Source: Salinivibrio costicola subsp. costicola ATCC 33508 = LMG 11651
GTDB lineage: Bacteria > Pseudomonadota > Gammaproteobacteria > Enterobacterales > Vibrionaceae
Reading direction: 5' to 3'
DNA: 61,506 nt
Assembly (NCBI GenBank): GCA_000565345.1
Contig: AQOF01000010.1
Location: 1-61,506 of the forward strand
Part shown: in pieces, positions 47,668 to 57,955 of the stretch
Layout of the letters: each line of letters begins with the position of its first letter
How positions within the stretch are numbered: the stretch's first letter is position 1
Notes under the pieces: generated by a model
The model's database searches: none
The model's input: the letters and a program-made list of their open reading frames with translations, nothing else
Told to the model about the DNA's origin: nothing
Program-made: the position numbers and the translations under genes

Positions 47668-50600
47668 ATGTCTGAGCCACGTTTCGTCCACTTACGCATT
47701 CATAGTGATTACTCCATGGTTGATGGAGTGTCCAAAGTGCCGCCATTGGTAAAAAAAGTGGCGGAAATGGGCATGCCTGGGATGGCACTCACCGATTTCA
47801 GTAATTTATGTGGGTTGGTTAAGTTCTATAACACTGCGAACAATGTGGGTGTTAAGCCTATTATCGGGGCAGATTTTAATGTTCAATCTGATGCGTTTGG
47901 CGATGAGTTATGTCAGCTAACCCTGCTTGCTTCTAATAAAGTTGGATACAAAAACCTGACATTACTGATCTCCAAAGCCTATTTGCGCGGCCATGTTCAG
48001 CATCGTCCTGTGATTGATCAACAATGGCTCGTTGACCATGCCGAAGGCCTAATTGTGCTATCTGGCGGCTGTCGTGGTGATTTAGGTCGTGCTTTACTGA
48101 AAGGCAACCAAGCGCTCGCCGAACAGTGCGCACACTTCTACCAGCGGTACTTTCCTAACGCTTACTATATGGAGTTGGTGCGGACCGGACGCCAAGATGA
48201 AGAGAGCTACCTCCATTTTGCAGTGGACTTTGCTGCCGAGCATGATTTACCTGTCGTGGCGACCAATGAAGTCTGTTTTCTCTCGCCCGATGAATTTGAT
48301 GCTCACGAAATTCGCGTCGCGATTCATGATGGCTTTACGCTCGATGATCCGCGTCGTCCTAAACACTACAGTGCAGAGCAGTATTTACGCACTGAGCAAG
48401 AAATGTGTGAGCTGTTTGCGGATATTCCCGAAGCACTCACCAACAGTGTTGAAATTGCCAAACGCTGTAATGTGCCTGTTCGGCTAAACGAATACTTCTT
48501 ACCGAACTTCCCGACCGAGGGAATGGACATTGATCAGTACCTGGTTAAACGCTCGCAAGAGGGGTTGGAAGAACGTCTCGCCTTTTTGTTTCCTGATGAA
48601 GCAGAAAGAGCACGTCGACGACCCGACTATGACGCACGCTTAGAGCGTGAGCTTGGTGTGATTAACCAAATGGGATTTCCCGGGTACTTTTTGATCGTCA
48701 TGGAGTTTATCCAATGGTCAAAAGATAACGATATCCCCGTTGGTCCAGGGCGCGGTTCGGGCGCTGGCTCATTGGTTGCGTATGCCCTCAAAATCACCGA
48801 CCTGGATCCGCTGCAATTTGATCTGCTTTTCGAGCGCTTTTTGAATCCCGAGCGTGTCTCGATGCCGGATTTCGATGTCGACTTCTGTATGGATAAACGC
48901 GATCTGGTGATCGACCATGTTGCCGAAATGTACGGACGCGATGCGGTATCTCAGATCATTACCTTTGGTACCATGGCGGCCAAGGCGGTTATTCGCGATG
49001 TAGGTCGGGTGTTGGGACACCCTTACGGCTTTGTTGATCGCATTTCTAAACTTGTGCCTCCTGATCCAGGGATGACTCTTGAGAAAGCCTTTGACGCAGA
49101 GCCCCAGCTGGTCGAAGTCTATAACAATGATGAAGAAGTCAAAGCGCTGATCGACATGGCGCGGAAGCTGGAAGGGGTCACACGTAACGCGGGTAAGCAT
49201 GCGGGCGGGGTAGTGATTTCGCCCACGACGATTACCGATTTCTCGCCACTCTATTGTGATAGCGAGGGACACCACCCTGTTACCCAGTTCGATAAAAATG
49301 ATGTTGAAACCGCAGGCTTGGTGAAGTTTGATTTCCTGGGCCTGCGAACCCTGACGATCATCGACTGGGCGTTGGGCATGATCAATCCTCGCTTGAAAGC
49401 CAAAGGGCTGGATCCGATTGATATTACCGCGATCCCGATGACCGATCAGGCATCCTTTGCGATGTTGCGTAAAGCCGAGACGACCGCGGTTTTCCAGCTG
49501 GAATCGCGTGGCATGAAAGAGCTGATCAAGCGTCTTCAGCCCGATAGTTTTGAGGACATGATCGCTTTGGTAGCGTTGTTCCGGCCGGGCCCGTTGCAAT
49601 CAGGGATGGTCGATAACTTTATTGACCGTAAGCATGGCCGAGAGCAGGTTTCTTATCCCGATGAGAAGTGGCAACATCCGTCACTGCAAGAAACGCTTGA
49701 GCCGACTTATGGCATCATTCTCTATCAAGAGCAGGTGATGCAGATTGCGCAAACGCTAGCAGGGTATACTCTGGGCGGTGCAGACTTGCTGCGTCGTGCC
49801 ATGGGTAAGAAAAAGCCCGAAGAAATGGCCAAGCAGCGTGCAATCTTTGAGAAAGGGGCGATCGCCAACGGCATTGATGGCGAGCTGGCGATGCGCATCT
49901 TCGACTTAGTAGAAAAGTTCGCCGGTTACGGCTTTAACAAATCGCATTCAGCGGCATATGCGCTAGTTTCTTATCAAACGCTGTGGCTAAAAGCGCACTA
50001 TCCGCTGAGTTTATGGCGGCGGTGATGACTGCTGATATGGATAACACCGATAAAGTCGTGGGGCTGGTTGAAGAGTGTCGCCGCATGAAGCTGACGGTGT
50101 TACCGCCCGATGTGAATGCGGGTCTGCATCATTTTACCGTGAATGACCAAGGTGAGATTGTCTACGGTATTGGGGCGATTAAAGGGGTTGGCGAAGGCCC
50201 TATTGATACAATTGTCGCCGCTCGCGAGCAAGACGGTTATTTCCGAGACTTGTTTGATTTTTGTGCTCGAATTGATACTAAAAAAGTCAACAAACGTGTG
50301 ATTGAACGGCTGATCCGCGCCGGTGCTATGGATAAACTGGGGCCACATCGTGCTGCGATGATGGCGTCTGTCGATGAAGCGATTCGCGCCGCGAGCCAAC
50401 ACCATCAAGCTGAAGCATATGGGCAAACCGATATGTTCGGGGTATTAACTGATGCCCCTGAAGAAGTTGAGCACGCCTACGCGCATGCGGCCCCTTGGCC
50501 AGATAAAGTATGGCTAGAGGGAGAGAGAGAAACGCTAGGGTTGTATTTAACCGGCCATCCCATTAATAGTTACCGCAAAGAGCTGAAAAATTATGTGACC

Positions 50601-51146
50601 TGGCGGCTGGAAGATGCGCACGCAACTAAACGCGATGTGATCTCGACCGTTTCAGGGTTGGTGATTGCTGCGCGAGTCATGACCACCAAACGCGGCTCTC
50701 GGCTGGGGATACTGACCCTGGATGATCGTTCGGGCCGGATGGAAGTGATGCTTTTTTCTGACGTGCTCGACAAATATCTTGATCTAGTGGAGAAAGATCG
50801 CATTCTGGTGGTCTCAGGACAGGTCAGCTTTGATGACTTCAACGGGGGGCTTAAAATGACCGCCCGTGAATTGATGGACATTAGCCAAGCGCGGGAAAAA
50901 TACGCGCGTTGTTTGGGCATATCGATGTCATCTAAGCAAATAGAGGCCCCCTTTTTTGAACGATTTCATGATGCACTGGCGCCGTATCGTTCGGGTACGG
51001 TGCCGGTGAATATCTATTATCAGCGTGATGATGCGCGTGCTCGGTTGCGTTTAGGCGCGGAATGGCGTGTGACGCCAACCGATGAATTAATCAACACCTT
51101 GAAAGGCTTGCTCGGTAATGATCAAGTCGAATTAGAGTTTAACTAA
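47668..51146 (+). CDS. dnaE: DNA polymerase III alpha subunit, frameshifted once
   Basis: Replicative polymerase catalytic subunit. PHP domain at the N-terminus ([19 protein letters not shown]), palm with the catalytic Asp pair in [15 protein letters not shown] (about 401 and 403) and the third Asp in [14 protein letters not shown], helix-hairpin-helix region and OB fold near the end. After KAHYP the frame is lost; one G restored near 50003 ([22 protein letters not shown]) joins the last 387 residues. The repaired length, 1159 residues, matches E. coli DnaE (1160). The break would remove an essential part, so it is almost certainly an error. Confidence 0.96.
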
Positions 51147-51201
51147 GCCAGGCTGGTGACGTATCGCGTACACTGGCGGTGACCAATAGGATTCTCTTGG
51201 T

Positions 51202-52161
51202 ATGAGTCTTAATTTTTTAGAGTTCGAAAAACCGATCGCAGAATTAGAAGCCAAAATTGAGGCCCTTCGTGCGGTGTCCAAGCGTGGCGGAGAAGACGCG
51301 GTTAACTTAGATAAAGAAATCGAGCAGCTGGAAACCAAAAGCGTTGAGCTTACTCGAAAGATTTTTGCTGATTTAGGTGCTTGGCAAGTCGCGCAGTTGG
51401 CGCGTCATCCACAACGCCCTTACACCTACGATTATCTGAACCGGATTTTTCACGAATTTGATGAGCTGGCCGGCGATCGTGCGTATGCCGACGACAAAGC
51501 ATTAGTCGGTGGATTGGCGCGTCTTGAGGGACGTCCAGTGATGGTGATCGGTCACCAAAAAGGGCGTGATACTAACGAAAAGGTAAAACGTAACTTTGGA
51601 ATGCCAAAACCAGAAGGGTACCGTAAAGCATTACGCCTGATGAAGATGGCGGAACGGTTTAATATTCCTGTGATCACCTTTATTGATACCGCCGGCGCGT
51701 ATCCTGGTGTGGGCGCGGAAGAGCGCGGCCAGTCGGAAGCGATTGCTCGAAACCTTAAAGAAATGGCTGGGTTAACTGTCCCCATTATTTGTAATGTGGT
51801 CGGTGAAGGAGGCTCTGGAGGAGCGTTAGCGATAGGCGTAGGCGATTACGTCAACATGCTGCAATACTCAACCTATTCGGTGATTTCGCCTGAAGGGTGT
51901 GCGTCGATTCTTTGGCGTGATTCAGCAAAAGCCCCTCAAGCGGCGGATGCAATGGGGATCACAGCGCCACGGCTTAAAGAGCTGGGTTTAATTGATACTG
52001 TGATTAGCGAACCACTTGGGGGCGCCCATCGCGATTTAACCGCGATGGCAGAGCGTATTAAAGACACCTTGTTGGCCCAGCTGGCTGATTTGGAAGGCTT
52101 GGATACGGAAAGCCTGCGCGATCGTCGTTACCAGCGTTTATTGAACTACGGTTATTGCTAA
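51202..52161 (+). CDS. accA: Acetyl-CoA carboxylase carboxyltransferase alpha subunit
   Basis: Alpha half of the carboxyltransferase that makes malonyl-CoA with AccD. 319 residues, exactly the E. coli length: [22 protein letters not shown] at the start, crotonase-fold core with [17 protein letters not shown] and [16 protein letters not shown]. Follows dnaE, as in E. coli. A strong UUCG-type hairpin ends the transcript. Confidence 0.97.
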   Translation: MSLNFLEFEKPIAELEAKIEALRAVSKRGGEDAVNLDKEIEQLETKSVELTRKIFADLGAWQVAQLARHPQRPYTYDYLNRIFHEFDELAGDRAYADDKALVGGLARLEGRPVMVIGHQKGRDTNEKVKRNFGMPKPEGYRKALRLMKMAERFNIPVITFIDTAGAYPGVGAEERGQSEAIARNLKEMAGLTVPIICNVVGEGGSGGALAIGVGDYVNMLQYSTYSVISPEGCASILWRDSAKAPQAADAMGITAPRLKELGLIDTVISEPLGGAHRDLTAMAERIKDTLLAQLADLEGLDTESLRDRRYQRLLNYGYC

Positions 52162-52184
52162 GCCGTTATGGTATTTATAGGGAT

Positions 52185-52210
52185 AAAAGGGCCTTCGGGC
52201 CCTTTTCTTT
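52185..52210 (+). terminator. Rho-independent terminator of accA
   Basis: Perfect 9-bp stem AAAAGGGCC / GGCCCTTTT closed by a TTCG tetraloop, followed by CTTTT. It marks the end of the long rpsB-to-accA cluster. Confidence 0.9.
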
Positions 52211-52252
52211 TGACCAGCGGCCAGCAACAATGGCGGATTATATCAACAGTGA

Positions 52253-53560
52253 ATGCCTATGCTTTACCAACAACTTTGTGATTGTTTGGCACCGTTAACC
52301 TCGACGCCACGGCAGATCATTCTCGCATTAAGCGGTGGTCTGGACTCTCGGGTGCTGCTTGCACTGTTGGCTCAGTATCGTGATCAGCATCCTCAGCATT
52401 GTTATCGGGTGGTCCATGTCAATCATGGTTTGCAACTGCAGGCTGAACAATGGGCGAGACAATGCCAACACTGGGCTGCACAAGCGGGCTTTGACTGTCG
52501 AATTGAGCATGTTGAACTCGACAGTGCGCTCAGTCTTGAACACGCCGCGCGTGAAGCAAGGTATCAGGCCTTGCAACAACATCTAGAGCCGGAAGGTTTA
52601 GTGTTGACGGCGCAGCATGGTGACGATCAGGTTGAAACATTTTTCCTCGCGATAAAGCGTGGTAGTGGCCTCGACGGATTAGCAGGGATGCCCGAGGTGC
52701 GTCCATTAGGGCAGGGCTGGCTCGTGCGGCCCCTCTTAGCCCAATCACGTGCTGCCCTTGCAAGCTATGCCAGCAGCCATGGGCTGAGTTGGATTGATGA
52801 CCCTAGCAATCAGCAAACTCGCTTTGATCGCAACTTCTTACGTCAGCACTGGTTACCGGAAGCCGATGCGCGCTGGCCTGGCTTTCGACAAGCCGTTCAA
52901 CGCACACAGCGCCTATGTGCAGAGCAATCCTCGCTGCTGACGCGTTTTATCGCGCCGATAGTGGAAAATGCACTTAGTGATTCAGGCGCGTTACCGATCG
53001 CGGTACTCCCCCAAGCGGATCCTGCCATGGCGCATGCGCTGCTCCGTCATTGGCTAAAGCGATATAAGTTGGTGCTCACTTATGCGCAGTTACAGGTGCT
53101 TATCCGTGACGTGATCCACGCCAAACAAGATGCTAACCCGTGTTTGACGATCGCAGATGTCAGTATTCGTCGCTATCAGCAACAGCTTTATGTCGTCACA
53201 CCTTGTGCCGACTTATCGCAGTGGCAAGGAGAGTTAACACTGGAGCAGCCCCTGACGTTACCCGATGGGCTTGGACAGTTGCACTTGTTGCCCTTTGAGG
53301 CGACAGCGCCAGGTTTAGCGCTCGGACCATTAACCTCAACGCTCAAGGTCCACTTTAATCCGAGTGGCTTAGCAATGCATCCTGTTGGGCGGCAAGGGCG
53401 GCGAAAATTAAAGAAGCTCTATCAAGAGGCGGCGATCCCAAGTTGGTTACGTCGTCGGCAACCTATTGTCTGTGACGATCAGGGCGTGGTAGCGGTGGCT
53501 GACCATTTTGTTCGTCTAGGGGCGAGTGGTCAGCAATGGCGACTCGTTTGGCAACGTTAG
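52253..53560 (+). CDS. tilS: tRNA(Ile)-lysidine synthase
   Basis: Essential PP-loop ATPase that converts C34 of tRNA-Ile(CAU) to lysidine. 435 residues (E. coli 432). P-loop LALSGGLDSRVLLALL near residue 25, HVNHGLQLQA, HGDDQVETFFLAIKRGSGLDGLAGM, and WIDDPSNQQTRFDRNFLR; C-terminal domain ends with RQGRRKLKKLYQEAAIPSWLRRRQPIV. Confidence 0.96.
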   Translation: MPMLYQQLCDCLAPLTSTPRQIILALSGGLDSRVLLALLAQYRDQHPQHCYRVVHVNHGLQLQAEQWARQCQHWAAQAGFDCRIEHVELDSALSLEHAAREARYQALQQHLEPEGLVLTAQHGDDQVETFFLAIKRGSGLDGLAGMPEVRPLGQGWLVRPLLAQSRAALASYASSHGLSWIDDPSNQQTRFDRNFLRQHWLPEADARWPGFRQAVQRTQRLCAEQSSLLTRFIAPIVENALSDSGALPIAVLPQADPAMAHALLRHWLKRYKLVLTYAQLQVLIRDVIHAKQDANPCLTIADVSIRRYQQQLYVVTPCADLSQWQGELTLEQPLTLPDGLGQLHLLPFEATAPGLALGPLTSTLKVHFNPSGLAMHPVGRQGRRKLKKLYQEAAIPSWLRRRQPIVCDDQGVVAVADHFVRLGASGQQWRLVWQR

Positions 53561-53754
53561 CGTTAGTCTTTGCAAACGGATGTTTACCTATTTTTACTCC
53601 GTTAAACCGAGGACAAAAGAAACATCGCGCATCATGGCGGCATAATAGCATGCCCGTCTAGTGATGATTAATTGAGCAGTTAAGCGCCCCGGGCTTGCTT
53701 AATTTTCCCGAATTACTTAACGTACTAGTCTAATGATACATGAGGTGAGTGGTA

Positions 53755-55103
53755 ATGGCATCAAGTCGCGAGTTATTCGGTACTAGAATTGGCTTCGTTC
53801 TCGCTGCAGCAGGGGCTGCGGTTGGGCTCGGTAATATTTGGGGGTTTCCGACGCAAGCGGCCAGTAATGGCGGGGGCGCTTTTTTGCTCGTCTATCTTCT
53901 GATGATTCTGCTGGTCGCGTTTCCGATGCTGGTGGTCGAGATGGCGATAGGCCGTCATGGTCGAGCTAACCCGCTAGATAGTATGCGTGCATTAAGTGAC
54001 AATCCACTAATGAAGCGCTTAGGCAGTGGTGTGGGTCTTATTGGCCTGGCGGTGCCTTGTATGGTGTTAGCGTTTTATAGCATCGTTGGTGGTTGGTTAG
54101 TGTCATTTTTGCTCGCCGCGGTCGCAGAGATCCTGCAATTTACCGATACAGCGGCTTGGTTAAAAGGCTTTTCGGCGTCGCGTAACCTGTTTGGTGCTAT
54201 CCTTTTTTATGTTTTGACTATTTTTATCGTCCAAGCCGGGGTCAAGCAAGGGATCGAACGCTGGTCAACGCGTTTGATGCCTGCGCTATTTGTCTTATTT
54301 GCCGCCATGTTCATCTACATCATGACATTGCCAGGCGCGACAGAAGGACTAAAGCACTATCTCATCCCAGACTTTAGCAAGATCATGGACAAAGACTTGT
54401 TGCTAGCCGCTATGGGGCAAGGGTTCTTTTCGCTGACGATTGGTGGGTGCTCGATGTTGATTTATGGCTCTTACCTTAGCCAGAAAGAGAATTTGCCGAA
54501 GATGGCCTTGAGTGTGACCTTGGTGGATACTGCTGTGGCGGTGGTTGCGGGGTTAGTGGTATTGCCAGCGATGTTTGTGGCGATGCATCAGGCGTCGAAA
54601 TCTATGCTCAGGATGGCAGCTTACTTAGCGCCGATACCTTAGTATTCACCGTGTTACCCTTGCTGTTTGAAAGCTTAGGTGCTGCTGGCCCTTATGTGTC
54701 TTTGGTCTTCTTTTTATTAATGACGATTGCCGCACTGACGTCTTCTATTTCTATGCTCGAGTGTCCGGTTGCACTGGCTAGCGAGCGGTTAGGATCAAAT
54801 CGTAAATTGACAAGCTGGGTGCTTGGCGGCTTGATTGCGGCGTTGAGTGCGGTGATTGTTTTCCACTTTGGTACTTTGTTCGGGTTAGTGGCAAAAGTGG
54901 CGACGCAATACTTCCAGCCTTTTGCTGCTTTACTGTTTTGCTTATTTGGTGGCTGGATCTGGGCGCGTGACCGTAAGTTATCTGCCTTACGTGAGGGCTA
55001 TGAAGAGATTGAACAGAGCCTTTTTTGGAAAATTTGGCCCGCCTATGTGAAGTTCGTGTGTCCTATTTTGGTGGCAACCGTGTTGTGGGTGTCACTGGGT
55101 TAA
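53755..55103 (+). CDS. Sodium-dependent transporter of the NSS (SLC6) family, frameshifted
   Basis: Inner-membrane symporter of the neurotransmitter:sodium symporter family, usually for amino acids in bacteria. Opening GFVLAAAGAAVGLGNIWGFP (helix 1 with its unwound Gly-rich centre) and FPMLVVEMAIGRHGRANPLD are typical; about 10-11 helices in all. ATG 53755 is used, with GAGGTGA upstream. The frame is lost after AMHQ; one G restored at 54591-54592 gives HQGVEIYAQDGSLLSADTLVFTVLPLLFESLG and a 449-residue protein. Substrate unknown. Confidence 0.9.
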
Positions 55104-55133
55104 GCGAACACGCTCACAGGGTGAATTGAGATA

Positions 55134-55160
55134 AAAAGCGGACACCATGTCCGCTTTTCT
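55134..55160. terminator. Bidirectional Rho-independent terminator
   Basis: Perfect 11-bp stem AAAAGCGGACA / TGTCCGCTTTT with loop CCA between the convergent symporter and DUF4250 genes. Confidence 0.85.
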
Positions 55161-55174
55161 CGTTTTAATCCTGA

Positions 55175-55363
55175 TTACCGAAATTGCTTCGTTGCTTCCA
55201 GGTAGTCAAAGCCCGCGTCTTTAAGTCGAGCACAGAGAGCGACTTTATCTATCTCGTAATAGCGAACCAAATCGTCCAAGCCATCGAATTCATCACGCAG
55301 CTTCATGTTGATGATGCTCATCAGCATCACAGGATCCATGGTCGCGTAATTGTTTAAATCCAT
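55175..55363 (-). CDS. DUF4250 family protein
   Basis: Small 62-residue protein matching DUF4250: MDLNNYATMDPVMLMSIINMKLRDEF and LVRYYEIDKVALCARLKDAGFDYLEATKQFR. Helical, no known function. It lies one base after the yaeP stop on the same strand, so the two are very likely co-transcribed. Confidence 0.82.
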   Translation of the reverse strand: MDLNNYATMDPVMLMSIINMKLRDEFDGLDDLVRYYEIDKVALCARLKDAGFDYLEATKQFR

Positions 55364-55364
55364 C

Positions 55365-55568
55365 TTAATCCTCGTGATCGCTAATCAATAAATTGGCGGC
55401 TGCAAATGCAGCTTGGTCGCGACGTGACTGAGGAATCGACGGATCTTGTGCAACGTCGTTTAGGGTGTTGATCGCGCAGTGGATCGCCGCAGGAATATAG
55501 CCTTGCTCACCACTGCCTATTTCGGCATAGCGTTGGCGAATAAGATCACAGCAGTCTGCAACTTTCAT
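55365..55568 (-). CDS. yaeP: UPF0253 family protein YaeP
   Basis: Small conserved protein of 67 residues (E. coli YaeP 66): [21 protein letters not shown] and [16 protein letters not shown]. Function unknown. In E. coli yaeP also lies between tilS and proS. Confidence 0.9.
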   Translation of the reverse strand: MKVADCCDLIRQRYAEIGSGEQGYIPAAIHCAINTLNDVAQDPSIPQSRRDQAAFAAANLLISDHED

Positions 55569-55629
55569 GATTGTCTCCTCAAGTGATGATAAGGAGCACT
55601 ATACCAATCTGACCGGCAGGAGGAAAGTA

Positions 55630-56484
55630 TTAACGTGCGCGCTTTTGGCGGTACATGCTCTGGTCAGCACGCTCGTAAAGAGAGAGGTTATTGTCGCCTT
55701 GTCGATACTCAGAAAATCCGACCGAGGCACTGATCTGATGGCTGGATAGCAGGTGGTCTTGGCCAACGAGTTGTTTAACGCGTGTTGTGACTCGCTTGAC
55801 TGACGTTTGGCTGGCGGGCTGTAAGATGACGGCAAACTCATCGCCGCCCAGTCGATAGCAGCGATCACTTCCTCTTACCGCTTCCCTAACCAGCAATGAA
55901 AAGCGGCGTAACACTTTATCGCCGTCCAAATGACCATAGGTGTCATTGACTTGTTTAAAGTTGTCCATATCGAACATCACCATCACAAGGCCGATATTTT
56001 CTCGCTCGCATACAGCAACCGCATGCTGAAGATCCTGCTCAAAGCTCGTACGGTTGTGTAAGCCTGTTAAACCATCAAGTAACGCCATATTTTTCACACG
56101 CGTATACTCAACGGCATTATTAAGCGGGCCGGCTAATAACTTGTGATAGGTGTGTAACAAGCTAATTTCGTCTCGGTCGAGCTTATAAGGTGTCGAATAT
56201 TGAAGGACACCAAGCGGCTGTTTATTGAACTTGATTGAAAACGTTTGACGAAAGGTATGTTGCTCACCACGGCGAATGATATTGGAGATGTCATCGTGCT
56301 CCCAAATAATCCGACCGATATCGATATGTTTTTCTAATTGGCGCGCATAGACCTCGAACAGGACCTTTATATCAAGGTGGCCTTGCAGTTTTTGCAGCAA
56401 CAACAAGCGCTGATCGGCGCCCAACGGAATAATCCGCGGGGGGGAATCAGCCTTTGTATACTGCTTTATGTGCGAGGCATTCAT
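55630..56484 (-). CDS. GGDEF diguanylate cyclase
   Basis: Soluble cyclase of 284 residues predicted to make cyclic di-GMP. About 120 N-terminal residues form a GAF-like or other small sensor that I cannot name (includes IGRIIWEHDD and QPLGVLQYSTPY). The GGDEF domain is intact: DGLTGLHNRTSFEQDL, FDMDNFKQVNDTYGH, RGSD-RCYRL-GGDEF with RxxD inhibitory site five residues upstream, and ASVGFSEYR. No membrane helix, so cytoplasmic. Confidence 0.9.
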   Translation of the reverse strand: MNASHIKQYTKADSPPRIIPLGADQRLLLLQKLQGHLDIKVLFEVYARQLEKHIDIGRIIWEHDDISNIIRRGEQHTFRQTFSIKFNKQPLGVLQYSTPYKLDRDEISLLHTYHKLLAGPLNNAVEYTRVKNMALLDGLTGLHNRTSFEQDLQHAVAVCERENIGLVMVMFDMDNFKQVNDTYGHLDGDKVLRRFSLLVREAVRGSDRCYRLGGDEFAVILQPASQTSVKRVTTRVKQLVGQDHLLSSHQISASVGFSEYRQGDNNLSLYERADQSMYRQKRAR

Positions 56485-56606
56485 TAAAGGATAACAACTC
56501 TACAATCGTGTGTGTTTGTAATGGTAAAGCAGAAATCATGCCAGCCTTTAATATTCATCCTAATCATGGTGAGGAGAGGCTAATAAGCATGTTGTTTTTT
56601 AGATAA

Positions 56607-57737
56607 TTAATCGGTCAGTAGAGAAAGAATATCAGACTGATGATTGTGTGCATCGCGATAACCAATGTCAATCAACTGGCGAAGGTATGCCGGCTCAAAT
56701 AACAAATAACTCGCTAGGGTCGCATCTTGACCGGCATTGATGCCTAATAATTTGAGTAAACACCGCAAGGCTATCGGCATATGTGGGTAAAAACGCTTGG
56801 CTAGGGGCTCAAAAGGCTCAGAAGGGCGCAGATGTAAGACATCAATATGGCGTAATCCCAACTGTTGCTGCTGTGATGGTGTCAGCGCACTAGCCACTTG
56901 ATTAAGTCGTTGAAGGTGCTCCAAATCTGCAGACAGTGTATCGGCGAAAATGGCATTCATCAGGTGGCCGCCGAGCATTGCTAGCCCAGGAGCTGCATGA
57001 TTTATTTGAGCAGATTGCCGGATCCCAGTGGTCAAATCTAAAATGAGGATACGCTCTGCATCCATTTTTACCGCTGGCCGCAAAGGTGCGATCTGGTGGA
57101 TGGCACCGTCACCGTAAAACTCATGGCCAATTCTAGATGCTGGAAACATGAACGGAATAGCGGAAGAAGCGAGTAAGTGTTCTGTTGATATTTGACTGCG
57201 GCGGCCCACCGCACGGGCACGTACCCAAGGCGGAATCTCCGGATCTCCTTGGAAAAAGCTGACTGACTGGCCGGTTTGATAGTTAGAGGCGGTGACGGAT
57301 AGCCCGTGTAAGTGCCCAGCTAAGAGCTGATAATTAAGTTTATTAAAGTTAATGGTTTGATTAAGCAGATAGCGTAAAGGTCGGTTATTTAGTAAGCCAA
57401 AGGGAATGGGAGGTTGATAGTGAGACTGAAAACGTTGCCCGGTTTGTGACAACAGATGGCCAATCAATGCGCTGGGGTGACTCGCAATGACACGAGACGT
57501 ACTCAATCGGCGCCATAGCCACGACAGTTTTTTGACGCCTAGTCGAAAACATGACGCATGGCTCGCAAGGGAGACGGCATTAATCGCACCGGCTGATGTG
57601 CCACAATAAATAGTAAACGGGCTAGCATGCACGCGCGGATACCACTGCGCGATCGCCGATAACACACCAACTTGGTAAGCGGCTCGGGCCCCACCGCCAG
57701 TCAGCACCAAAGCTGTCTTAGGTTTGCTTTTGGCCAT
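56607..57737 (-). CDS. Patatin-like phospholipase
   Basis: Serine acyl hydrolase of the patatin family, 376 residues. The oxyanion-hole loop TGGGARAAYQVGVLSAI opens the protein, the nucleophile elbow is GTSAG (about residues 47-51, Ser49) and the catalytic Asp lies in YGDGAIHQIAPLRPA. No signal peptide. Related to cytoplasmic RssA-like proteins but longer; the substrate is unknown. Confidence 0.9.
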   Translation of the reverse strand: MAKSKPKTALVLTGGGARAAYQVGVLSAIAQWYPRVHASPFTIYCGTSAGAINAVSLASHASCFRLGVKKLSWLWRRLSTSRVIASHPSALIGHLLSQTGQRFQSHYQPPIPFGLLNNRPLRYLLNQTINFNKLNYQLLAGHLHGLSVTASNYQTGQSVSFFQGDPEIPPWVRARAVGRRSQISTEHLLASSAIPFMFPASRIGHEFYGDGAIHQIAPLRPAVKMDAERILILDLTTGIRQSAQINHAAPGLAMLGGHLMNAIFADTLSADLEHLQRLNQVASALTPSQQQQLGLRHIDVLHLRPSEPFEPLAKRFYPHMPIALRCLLKLLGINAGQDATLASYLLFEPAYLRQLIDIGYRDAHNHQSDILSLLTD

Positions 57738-57904
57738 ACATATCTCATCCTCGCGCTAACAGTTTGATTATAGACAGCCTGTGTGCGCCGATGCATGGTC
57801 ATTGTCACACTCTTTCCAACATTCAATCTTTTAAACATTGCAGATGGTGACTGCGTTGAATAGAGGGCTTTGTAATCAGTGAGGTCGATTGGCAACAAAT
57901 CAGC

Positions 57905-57932
57905 AAAAAAATACCCCGCTAAAACGGGGTAT
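57905..57932 (-). terminator. Rho-independent terminator of proS
   Basis: Minus strand ATACCCCG / CGGGGTAT stem with loop TTTTAG and a run of T, directly downstream of the proS stop. Confidence 0.85.
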
Positions 57933-57955
57933 TGAATGCAACCATCACGCATTAT

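Noticed and set aside
34901-51146. Programmed ribosomal frameshifting in dnaE, bamA, pyrH and uppS
   Set aside because: There are no slippery heptamers with a stimulatory structure at consistent positions, breaks occur in unrelated genes, and a single restored base gives the normal protein in each case.
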